Positions 48,201 to 58,513 of a stretch of DNA of 64,000 nt are shown here, one piece after another. The translations under genes and the position numbers were made by a program. How positions within the stretch are numbered: position 1 is the stretch's first letter; every line of letters begins with the position of its first letter. The DNA is from Scenedesmus sp. ARA3 (Eukaryota > Chlorophyta > Chlorophyceae > Sphaeropleales > Scenedesmaceae): NCBI GenBank assembly GCA_004335835.1, contig RWJK01001353.1, positions 1-64,000 on the forward strand, read 5' to 3'. Under the pieces are notes generated by a model, which saw nothing but the letters and a program-made list of their open reading frames with translations, was not told where the DNA came from and made no database searches.

Positions 48201-51200
48201 CCATGTATTGCAGCTGTCCCTGCTGCTGTTTTGGGCGACCGTGTGGTTGTGTGTTGTTCGGCATGTAGCGTGCAACGCACCACTCCCATCGTGTGCTGTG
48301 ATCGCTATCACGCTCTTCTCACACCCTCGCGCCTGCCCTGCTGCCCACTGCAGCGTGCGCTACATGAACACGTTCACCTACTCGCGCTACCGCCGCACGC
48401 AGCAGTTCAGCAACGGCAGCCGCCTCAAGGACTCCATGCGCCAGTTCATGGCCAGCCTGTCAGTCGAAGCATACGACATGAAGATCATCAAGCCCCAGGG
48501 CGATGAGCTGTCAGCAATGCTGGGAGGCTCTGCTGCCGCTGCTGCTGCTGGCGCTGCATGGGGCTCTTCAGCAGGCCTGGGCACGCCTGCAGGCGGCCGC
48601 AGGGGTGGGCCGGATCACCTCGATCGTGTGCGGCAGGGGTATGGCGCAGCAGCGGGGGCCTCAGGGCAAGGCAGCCCCAGCCGCGGCAGTCCGCTGAAAG
48701 GCAGCAGGCTTGGCAATGCAGGCGGCGCGGCTGCTGAGGAGGAGGCCTCAGACCTGCCTGGGTTCAACCAGGGGCTGATCGCTGCTGCGGCGTGCTTCCT
48801 GCTGCGGCAGGCGCCCGCGGACAGCGCTGCTGCCGCAGCGCAGGCGCTGCAGCCTGGCGTGATCCCTGTGGACCCGGTAGGCAACGCGATAGGGTGCTGC
48901 TCTAGCAGCTGCAGACCAGCTGCACAGCTGCCTGCACAGCATGCCATAGCTGCTCTGTGGAAGGCGTGCATGACACCGCACGTTTGCAGCCGTGATGCAG
49001 CTAGGTCTGTGCTGTTATTGCTTTGGAGGGCTGTGCTCCCCAGGCATGCTCCCTTTCCCTGCCCTGCAGTGTCGTGGCCAGGGCAAGAGGTCTCAACCGC
49101 TACTAATGGCCCATCCTGCTGCTGTCCTGCTGCTGCTTCTGCTATGCTGTGCCGGGTGCCACTGCAGCCGCCCATTCCCAAGCGCCCCATCCGCATGATC
49201 GCGCAGGACGTGAAGCTGCTGTGCCCTGGGGAGCTGCGCGACACATGCATGCTGCTGTTCCACCACATCCAAAAGTCCTTCAGCGGCATTGCCTTTGGCC
49301 AGCCACGCGGCCCCACGCGCATCAGCACGCAGAAGAACCAGCAGCAGCAGCAGTCAGGGGAGAGCGGCGGCGGCAGCGGCAGCCCCAAAGCTGCTGGTAT
49401 GGCCCGCTCCCGCTCGGATGGCGCAGAGGCACTCAACCTGAGCAGGAACAGCACAGGTGCTGCGAGTGCAGGGGCGACGCAGCTGCAGCGGCACGGCAGC
49501 GGCGAGGTGGGGAGTGCTGCAGGAGCAGCGCAGGGCGGGCAAGGCAGCGGCAGCAGCAGCATGGTGTCGTCAGTGTTTGATGAGGAGCTTATGCTGCAGC
49601 GCATCTTGCAGGAGAACAGGGCAGCTGCAGAGGCAGCGGCGGCTGCCGCAGGCGCGCGCGACCGCGCAGGCAAGCAGCGGCGGCCACGCAGCGCCGGTGA
49701 CCTTGCTGCATGCAGCACAAGCAGCGTTGGCTCGGATACGGCAGCAGCAGATGACTACGGGGCTGCTGCTGCTGCAGCAGGTGCGGGGCATGCAGCTGTT
49801 GCTGTGCGGGCGGTCAAAGGGCCTGCTGCTGCTGGTCCGCGGGCTGTGACTGTGGTGGCTGGAGCTGATGATGAGTCGCCGCGCAGCGTGCACTCTGATG
49901 ACGGCAGCAGGGCCAGTGTGGACAGCAGCGGCAGCGGCAGCCCGCGTGCACAGCAGCAGCAGAGCTCTGGCGGCAAGGAGGAGGTGCTGCTGGAGTACGA
50001 GATTGAGTTTGTGCAAGTGCAGGTGAGCATGCAGTTGAAGCTTCACCCCTGTGGCTGGTTGTGGTTACCAAAGACATGTGCATGTTGAAATTACTTTTGC
50101 TCATAGGGTTCAACTTGCTGGGCGCATTGTTATCTGACCTGTCTCCATATCTGCTGTGCATGCGCTGCGCGCCACCTGCCTTGCCGCGTGGCCTTGCTGA
50201 TGTTCTTGTGCGCATGCCCTGCCTGCTGCTGCTGCCGCCAGGTCAACCTGGTGTCTGACAATGCGCGCGGCAGCCTGGTGCTGGGCACAAACTCAGCGCT
50301 GCTGATGGGTCACCTCAACCCAGCTCGCCTGGAGCGCAGCGTGTCATTCAAGATGGACCAGGTGCAGGCGCATGTGATGTGCAGCGAGGGCAACCCGCAG
50401 CAGGCGCCGCTGTGGCTGGAGATTGCAAACGGCAAGCTTGCTACGCCAGCAGGCGCCGAGAGCATCATGCGGCAGGTGCTGCTGCCGTTCAAGGTGCGCA
50501 GGGTTGTGTATATGCAGTGATGGCGTGCTGCAGGTGTCGTGGCGAGAAAGCAGAGAAGACAGATGACTTGGCGCCTAGGGCAGATGATGTCAGACGATGA
50601 AGTGAATTACCTTTGCACTGTGACTGGTTGGCCAGGAGCCAACAAGGCCATAAAGCTATGGCTTGATACGCCGGTCGTGAAGCTCTGCAAACTCATGCCC
50701 CTGCCCGCTTTTTGTTGCCGCTGCTGGTGTTTGCTTGCTCTGCTGCTGCAGTGCCAGCTGGTGACCACCAAGCAAGCCGCCAACAGCGCCACAGCAGCTG
50801 CACTGAACGGCGGCCCTGTCAGCGGCGCCCAGATGCAAATCCAGCCGCCATCGCAGCAGGACCGCAATGGCCGCCGCAGCAGCAGCAGTGGATTGCCGGC
50901 TGCGGGCTTTGCAGCATCTGCGGCGCAGGAGCTGCGGCTGCATGTGCCTGCCATTGGCGCGCGCCTGGACAGCCGGCAGTTTGAGGTGCTGGTGGATGTG
51001 ATCCAGAACATTGCCATGGCACCGCTGCCCACGGTGAGGGGCATTGCTGTTTGCACACTGTGAGGTGCATCTGATTACGTGGGGTGATCTGGTAATGAGG
51101 GTGCAGCAAGTTGCAGCAATGTCAGTGCGCCTGCAGGAAGGCCGGCAGCTGACGCTGCTGCAGATTGCAGGAGGTACTAGCTCCTTGTTGTGCCGCTTGC

Positions 51201-54200
51201 TACAGCAGTGCATGCTACAGCACCAGCTGCATTGTGCTCACTGTGCAGCATTGTCTGCAACATCTGTCACTGCTGCTGTCTTTCTCTCTCTGCAGTTCCC
51301 AGCGTCGGTGCGGGGCATGTGCCGCAACCCAGATGGCATGAGCGAGGACGATGACAACCAGGACGTGCAGTACGCGCTGGAGACGCTGCAGTCACTGCGT
51401 GAGAGACAGCGCGGCCTAGAAGCAGAGCTTGCAGTGGTGCTGCACGCACACCAGCAGCACCTGCAGCAGCAGCAGTATGCGCAGCACGTGCTGCAGCAGC
51501 ACGGCCGGAGCGCTGCCGCAGCATGGGAGGATGCTGCAGCGTCTGGCTGCTATGGTGAGAGCGAGTACAGCAGTGTATACGCTGCAGGCCTTGCAGCCAG
51601 GGGCGCGGCTGTCTGTGCAGACATCAAGGAGGCATCAGTAGGGCTGGTACTGGCGCTGGCAGCTGCAGGCGCAGCAGGCGAGCGGCCGCAGCACCAGCAG
51701 CAGCTGCAGCTCAGGGGCGTGACGTCAGTGCACGCCAGCAGCAGCACTAGCAGCCTCGCCATGCTGGCAGCAGCAGGCACCGCGAGCCGCAGCGGCTCTG
51801 GCATTCCAGCTGGCAGCTGCGGCAGCCTGGCAGGCCTCATGCGGAACCAGTCAGGCGCCTCAACGCTGCTGCTGCAGCAGCAGGGGCTGCCTGGTGGGCT
51901 GGACAGCCTGGTGCTGGTGTCTGAGCGGCAGACGGTTGTCTGGTGGGCTCAGGAGCAGCTGCAGGGGGCACTGGATGCGATTGCAGCCAGCCGAGTGGTG
52001 CTGGCGCTGCTGCGCAACGAGGCAGGGCTGCTCAAGGTGCGGCAGCGCGACTCCATGGGCGTGAGCCTCACCGTGGACACCATCGACTGGGCGCTGAGCA
52101 AGGGCAACACCGTGATCGTGCAGGGAGAGCTGCAGGTGAGGCGTGCGTGAGGTGCAGTGGCTGGGCAAAGGGGCTGGAGGGGGGCAGCAGTGGGCGCCTG
52201 GGAGGGCGATTGCCGTGCCTGTGAGCTGTCTGCCGTGTGGGCCTGCGTATGCGCGTGCAACTGCAGGCACGTAGGCATGTGCAGTGGCATGCTGGTTTGT
52301 GCTTTGCAGTCGCTGTGCAATTGCATGCCTGCCTCTGCCTGTCAGTTCACCACTCTCATCCTCCTCAACTGCTGCCGGCACTTCTGCTCGTGCCTCACAA
52401 ACACCTCAAACACAACTGCGCAGGGCATCACCTACCAGAGCATCCGCAGCGAGGACCACACAGGCACCACCAAGATCCAGCTGCACACAGCCACCTTCAG
52501 GGACCCGCAGCAGCAGGCGGCGGCAGCGGCAGCAGCCGCCACAGCAGCAGAGGCCACGCCCAGCCGCATCGGCAGGTCCAGCTTGACCAGCCTGAGCCAG
52601 TACATTCACGGCGCAGGCACGGGCGGCGGGGGAGCAGCACTTGACGGCCCTGCAGCAGCAGCAGCAGCGGAAGGTAGCGTGGTGCATAGCGCGGGCGGCA
52701 GCACTACAAGCAGCAGCTTGGCGCAGCCGGTGCAGTGCCTCACGCCGCGTGAGCTGGGGCCTTCTGCAGCTGCAGCAGCAGCAGCAGCCGAGGAGGCAGG
52801 GATCATCCTGGCTCCCTGGAATCCCGATGAGTCTTGGGAGCGAGACGAGCTAGTGCGCATTTATGCCATTCATGGTGCGCTGGAGAAGCGGCATGTGGTG
52901 TATGAGCACATTGAGGTGCTGGTGCACCCCATTCGGGTGCACCTGACTGCTGCGCTGGCGGCAGCGCTGCAGGACTACTTCAACCTCAAGGATGAGGACA
53001 GCAAGCTGCTGCCTGGTGCTGCTGGCAAGGGGGGCAAGGGCCAGCCGGAAGCAGCCAATGCACGCGGCGGCCCCAAGCCTGCAGGTGCGGGCAGCATGCT
53101 GCTGTGCACGCATGCCTGGTTGCAGTTGCTCTGCAAGTTGTGTGTTGTGCGCAACAGCACTGCTGCGATCCCGCATGTCAGCCCGTTTTGCTGCAGCCAG
53201 TCTGGGACCTAGCCCTGGTGCTGCAGCTGGGCTCAGCTTGCTGGTTGGCTTTTGCTCTGCTTGTTATGCGTAATGAGATTGTTTTGGGTGTGCCCATTGA
53301 TGATGTTGTGCTGTTGCTCCTGTAGGCGTGCGGGAGGACAAGCGGCGGCAGACAGCACCGGGCGACCTGGCCCCTGCCATAGGGACGTTAGGTTCAGCAG
53401 GCGTAAGCAGCAGCGCTGCAACACCTGGTACCACCCGCAGCAAGGCCGTAGCGGGTGCTGGCTCAGGCAGCAGCAGCACAGCAGCAGGCGCAGCAGCTGC
53501 CAGCCCAGGAGTGGGGCCGCTGACAGCATCCGCGCCTCGCCGGCCGTCCATCTTCAGCCGGCGTGTGGCTGCAGCTGCTGCCTCTGCGGGAGCGTCCCCG
53601 CTGTCTTCTGATGCAGCAGGCGGTGCAGGTGTTCTGGGCTCTGCACAGCCGCAGATTGTGGTGCCGCCACTGGAGCTAGACACTGCTAGTGTGCATTCGC
53701 TGGAGCAGGGCAGGGCAGGGGCAGGGCTTGCTACGCCAGTGGACTCCCCTGCGACAGAAGCTGGGCAGCTGCCAGTAGCAGGGCTTGCAGCTGGCTCAGG
53801 CGCTGATGACGCGGCGAGCTTGGCCGTGGAAAGCGTTATGGATGCAGCAAGCTGTTACGCGGCATCTGGGTCGTCAGGCGGTGCAGCAGCGCAAGCAGCA
53901 GGCCTGCAGCTGGCGGGAGCAGCAGCAGCAGCAGCAGCGGTGCCGGCATCACCTGGGGCGTGCGTGCAGCCAGTGAGTGCGGATGCAGCGCTGATGATGC
54001 GCTACGGCACGGTGCTGCGCGGCAGGGCAGGCAGGGCAGCAGCGGCTGCCAATGCACCCACTACACCAGGCAGCGGCACGACTGTAGCTGGTGTGGGGCC
54101 AGGGGCATTTGCAGGGGGCGGCGGAGCAGCAGCAGCAGCAGGTGCAGGCAGTGCAGGCGGCGGTGCTGGGGCGGGCGCTGCTGCAGCAAGCAGCACGCCT

Positions 54201-55209
54201 ATGACACCCGGTGGTAGTGCCGGGACAGCTACCGGAGCATCATCTGGTGCGCCACTAACACCTGGCGGCAATGCTGCGGCTGCCGGTGGTGGTGCTGCTG
54301 GCGGCACTGCTGGCTCTAATGCGGTTGCTAGCCGCGCGGTGCCTGTGCGCAGCATCAAGTTCAAGCACGTGCGCTTCAACCGCGTGAATGCGCGGCTGAC
54401 GTACGAGGGGCCTCCGCTGAGCATCAGCGGCTTTGGGCTGGTGCTGGATAACCGCGTGTACCGCAACATTGACGGCGGCTGGACGACGGTGCTCAACAGG
54501 TGCGTGGTATGGGGATGTGGATGTGTGCGCCTGTGTGTGTGCGTATCTGTCTGTGTACACATGTACGGCCATGGTGCTTGGGCTGGTGTTGGTGGGGCAT
54601 GAGATGCATCAGATGCTTCCGCAGAGCATGCTCATTGTATGAGGCCTCTGCCTGCATGTCTCCAGCATTGCCGCAACATGTGCTGCAAGCGTGGCCTGCC
54701 CTGCACCTCATCACACCCCAACCCTCCCTGCTGCCCCAACTGCACGCCTGTAACGACATCGCAGGTACAAGTGGGACGCCATCCGCTCGCTGGTCAAGTC
54801 GGTCAGCGGGCTGCAGGCGCGCAAGCTGCAGGAGCTGCAGATCCCCACCTTCTCCAGCGAGCCCCCAGACACCCTGGAGCTGCGCGCCAGCAGCGGCTTC
54901 CGCGCAGGCCTGCTGTCACTTTTGAAAGGCCGGCGGCCTGCCGGGGGCCGGCTGCGGCTGCATGGCGGGGATTCTGGCCTGGGGCTGGATGAAGCAGAGC
55001 TGGCAGGGCTGAGGGAAGGCAGCGCAGGTGGCGAGGATGGGGCCAGCACGGCTGGGGACAGCGTACTGGGGGGTGGGAATGATTATTTAGATCTTATGAG
55101 GGACGCGCTGCGCGCGAAGCACAAGCAGAAGAAGGTGGCGCTGCTGCTGGGGAATGTGCCGCCGCCGCCACCGCCGACTGCTGCTGCGGCTGCCGTGCTG
55201 GCGGCGTAG
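39203..55209 (+). CDS. Giant bridge-like lipid transfer protein, SABRE/KIP/APT1/Fmp27/Hobbit (BLTP2) family
   Basis: Nineteen exons join in phase: 39203-39264, 39352-39460, 39633-39974, 40150-40261, 40369-40483, 40697-40994, 41213-44248, 44473-45852, 46112-46270, 46582-46972, 47356-48034, 48354-48876, 49168-50022, 50242-50493, 50752-51033, 51296-52135, 52424-53084, 53326-54499 and 54765-55209, for about 3,904 residues. The N-terminal membrane helix (MLIKLLVWAAALLLAVLLLA) leads into beta-rich repeats (SWGSITSTSISRIAVVLEQ). Family landmarks include FRRYLRPNL, PGLPWWDMTGYMWRGV, YEIEFVQVQVNLVSDNARGS, LDSRQFEVLVDVIQNIAMAP, HVVYEHIEVLVHPIRVHLT and FKHVRFNRVNARLTYEG, then YKWDAIRSL. These match the repeating-beta-groove proteins that bridge ER and plasma membrane and move lipids in bulk; plant members affect cell expansion. 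Unusual are the many Ala/Ser/Gln-rich insertions and one 3,036-bp exon. The splice model is strong, but exon 4 and the small introns near 40,000-40,500 are less certain. Confidence 0.88.
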
Positions 55210-56314
55210 GCCGTGGGTGTTTCGGTGGACAGGCTTTCACGTCTTCATGCTGCCATGCTGTGCCGGCGGCAACACCGCCACGGGCGAATGGTGTGATTGT
55301 TGTATGCCTTCTGCTTCTTTGTGGATACTCAGACAGGGCTAGAGCATCATCGTCATTGCCAGGCGCAGGTTATAGGTGATAGTGTTGCATGTGCACTCTG
55401 CGGCTGCCGTGCAGGCAGCCAGAGCATGATGTGATCAGGTTGTGTGTGTGTGTGTTTGACATGGTGTTTTGACAGATGTTGAGAACTTTTAAGCACTCAA
55501 TGTTTTGGCAGCAGATGAATACGCAGTGTGCTGGTGCGCACCCGGGTTTGTGCCTGGTGGTGCCTGGTGTATGTGCTGATGAGTGCTGTCCTTCGCTGAG
55601 TTATGGCCGTGGGTGTGCGTGACTCTTGGGCGAAACAAGAACTGCTGATTGGTTGGCGTGGCATCTGTGTACACAGTATAGCTGCAAGGCATATGTGCAT
55701 GCCACATGGCATGGCTGATAGTACTATCAACTAGTTGGATTCACCAGCCTGCATGTCTGGAGCTGGTCGAGTCACTAGTGAGTAAAGTACTTTGCTGATG
55801 GGGAAGTGCCCAGTGTAATGGGTGTTTTGCTGGTAGCAATGCTATGCACACTGCTTCAGCATCGTTTAATGTTGTTTCTGCGAGTGTCCGTGATATGCCG
55901 TGCCACGCCGTGGTGCCGTGGTAGCAATTCGAACGGCAGCATCGCTTCGGAAGTGTAACCGGTCCCCCGCTTCCGCTCGGCACATGCCTGATCCTTGGCG
56001 CTTGAACTTTTGTCGACCTTGAAGTTTTTCAACTTTGCCTGCTGACTTGTCAGTTTTCAATCAATGACCGCAACGATCAGACGTGGTTGCAGTGGCCAAC
56101 AGCTCAGAGTACAAAATCGCACATTTCGCGGTAAGGCGTCTGTTTGGCTATCCAAAAAACCTTTCATAGTGTTCTTGACAAGTTTTAGCCGTTCTCTGAA
56201 AGCAAAAGCACAGACGGAAAGGCCTTCGTTGGTTGCCGCGCCAGGCTGGCGCCAGAGTGCACGGACTTGCTCAATCACTATTCGCTGGCTGCAATCACGC
56301 AGGAGACGTTCAAG
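55210..56314. other. Intergenic region
   Basis: This separates the lipid-transfer gene from the secreted-protein gene, both on the plus strand. A short TG dinucleotide run lies at about 55440-55455. A TGTAA motif at about 55815-55819 could be the poly(A) signal of the upstream gene. The promoter of the next gene should lie just below 56315. No other gene is supported. Confidence 0.5.
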
Positions 56315-57461
56315 ATGCAGCGGGTTTGCCTGCTGCTGTGCATCAGTTGCGCTGCCGTGGGTACGTGTGGTCAGCTTGGCCCCTGTCTTGCAGGCGCCTC
56401 GTGGGCCTGCTGCCTGCAGCTAGCTGCTGCGTTTTGCTAGCAGCAGACCCTCTTGTGGCCAGCTACAGTCTTGTGTTTTGTTGAATCCCATGTTGCACGT
56501 TGCTCACCACAGTTCCATTTGCACGCAGCGCCTCTGACACACTGCTATTGTCCTGTTCCTGCATGTACACTGCATGCAGCGTATGCTGATGCCAGATCCA
56601 TGACATCTCGGCGCATGCTAGGTGAGCCATCTCTGCTGCTGCTGGGCTTGTGCACAATCCACGCCGTGTGGCTACAAAATATCCAGCAAGTTTCATTGCT
56701 TATTGCTCGTGTTACAGGGCACAGCACTGCTGCACCCTGCTCTGCTCCTGAGACACTAGCAACACAGCCCATGCAACCACCGTCACCTGTTATGTTGTCC
56801 ACGTTCTGCCGTTCTCATGCATGTGCAGCTGAAGCTGCACCTGGGGCCGTCACTACAGCTCAGCCCCCAGTTCAGACGGAAGCACAGCCTGCTGCCAGTC
56901 AGCCAGCAACAGAGCAGATGCCTGCTGGGGCTGCTGCTGGCGCAGCACCGGCAGCGGCTGCTGACATGGTACCTCAGGCAGCTCAGGGCCAGCAGGCAGC
57001 ACCTGCCTGGGACCGCTGGTGAGCATGCGGGAAAGCCTGCAGCAGCATTGCTGCCGGTTTAAAGCAAGCTCCTTGCATGCTCAAGCATCAGTCCCTGAAA
57101 AGCCACCAGGCCACACGTGGGGTGTCATGAAGGCAGCAAAAACGCGCACATGAACAGCTAGTGGCACTGTACTGGATCAGAAACAACCATACGTAACCCG
57201 ATGCATGCGGTGCTGTGTTTCCACATGCAGCCACCAGTTACAAGTTACAAGTCCTACATGTCGGAGGCAGGCAAGCCTGCTCGAGCCTATGCTCTTCCGT
57301 GCGTAAATTAGAGAAGGACAAAGACAGGCCGGGGCCTGAGAGCTCTATCGTAAGAACTCATTCCCATCCTACTAGCAGCCACCAGCAGTGTCCAGTCCAG
57401 CTGCAGTGTCAATCAACCGTGTACAAATGCCAGGCACTGCACGCTGTCACCCTCACGCACT

Positions 57462-57497
<36 letters not shown>

Positions 57498-57930
57498 GCC
57501 TTTGTAATGCACTGACAGGGGTGGCTGGTACGGCCGTGGCGGCTACTACAGGGGAGGCGGCTACTGGTACGGCCCCAGCGACCCATGGGGCCATTTTGAC
57601 AGATGGGACTCCTGGGTGGGTGGCAGCCAGCTGCAGGGTGCGCCCACAGACCCCGCGGCAGCAGGCGCCACCAATGCAGCTGCTGCTGTTGATCCGGCCA
57701 CAGCACAGGCACAGGCACAGCCAACAGCAGGCATTGATGTCGCACAACCAGCAGGTGTTGCTGGTCCAGCCACAACCCTTGATACACAGCCAGCCCAGCC
57801 AACCACTGCACCTGCTGGGGAGACAGCAGCAGCAGTAGCACCACAGCCAACAGAGACCATAAATGTGCCTGTGAACCCCCAGCCTGTAGAGCCTGCTGCT
57901 GCTGCTGCTGATGCACAGCCAGCTCCTTAG
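56315..57930 (+). CDS. Secreted-type Gly/Tyr/Trp-rich protein with Ala/Pro/Thr-rich tail
   Basis: Four exons join in phase: 56315-56360, 56580-56621, 56718-57018 and 57519-57930, for 266 residues. The start exon encodes a signal-peptide-like MQRVCLLLCISCAAV. Exon 2 is short and basic (DARSMTSRRML). Exon 3 is Ala/Gln/Pro-rich and ends DMVPQAAQGQQAAPAWDRW. Exon 4 begins with a Gly/Tyr/Trp segment (GGWYGRGGYYRGGGYWYG, then FDRWDSW), then becomes Ala/Pro/Thr/Gln-rich to the stop. Exon phases and motifs match the partial gene at 1-1068. No catalytic motif is visible. Such compositions occur in wall or matrix proteins, but no known family could be named. Exon 3 might hide another small intron before AEAAPGAVTT. 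Confidence 0.72.
57231..57345 (+). repeat. Dispersed repeat copy A, inside an intron
   Basis: The segment from TACAAGTTACAAGTCCTACA to about GGACAAAGACAG in the last intron of the secreted-protein gene is about 80% identical to the reverse complement of 59775-59870. This indicates a dispersed, possibly non-autonomous element. Confidence 0.75.
57462..57495 (+). repeat. CTG microsatellite upstream of a 3' splice site
   Basis: About eleven CTG units in the sense orientation end about 24 bases before exon 4 of the secreted-protein gene. Confidence 0.9.
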
Positions 57931-58513
57931 GGCCCTGCCACGTGGACTCTCAAATGCTAAGATGTATGGACGCATACGGGTATTTTGTTGTACAACAGTA
58001 GCGTGGGATGCATACGCATCATGTTTTTGAAGCAGACTAAATGGAGATGAGTTGAATATGTTTGGCAATACGAACTGCAGCAGACATTGCGGTATGCTTG
58101 TTGCATAGCGCATAATCCATCTACATCATTACTTGCATAAAATATGAGCAGCACATACCTAAATCACCCCATAAGGCACAAAGGTGATGTGTGCCATACC
58201 CTGTAACACCACATTCATGAGTTGCAGTGTGTAGTAAAATCTGGTGCTCTGAGAGGGCTCTGTGCACTGCAGCAGAGGCTGCCTTCATAGGTGCGCACTT
58301 GCATGCAGCATCAACTCCAAGTGGCACCCTACTGCGTCCTGAAGCCTTGTCACCCAATGCCATCACTGCTACGGTAGCAAAAACATGAAGATTTGATGTG
58401 CAGGACCATATGCAGCGCACCGTGGCACTTGGGTCTCAACATAAGCCGCGCACGTCTGCAGATGATGCTGCATGACCAAAACAATGCATTCCGTGCTCCA
58501 TCGAGTCAGTGAT
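57931..58513. other. Convergent intergenic region
   Basis: This lies between the secreted-protein gene (+) and the RDR gene (-). TGTAA at 58202-58206 is a candidate poly(A) signal for the plus-strand gene, about 270 bases past its stop. Nothing else was recognised. Confidence 0.5.

Noticed and set aside
48615..49718. Minus-strand open frame (367 codons)
   Set aside because: It runs across an intron and two exons of the plus-strand gene, with biased composition and no recognisable motif.
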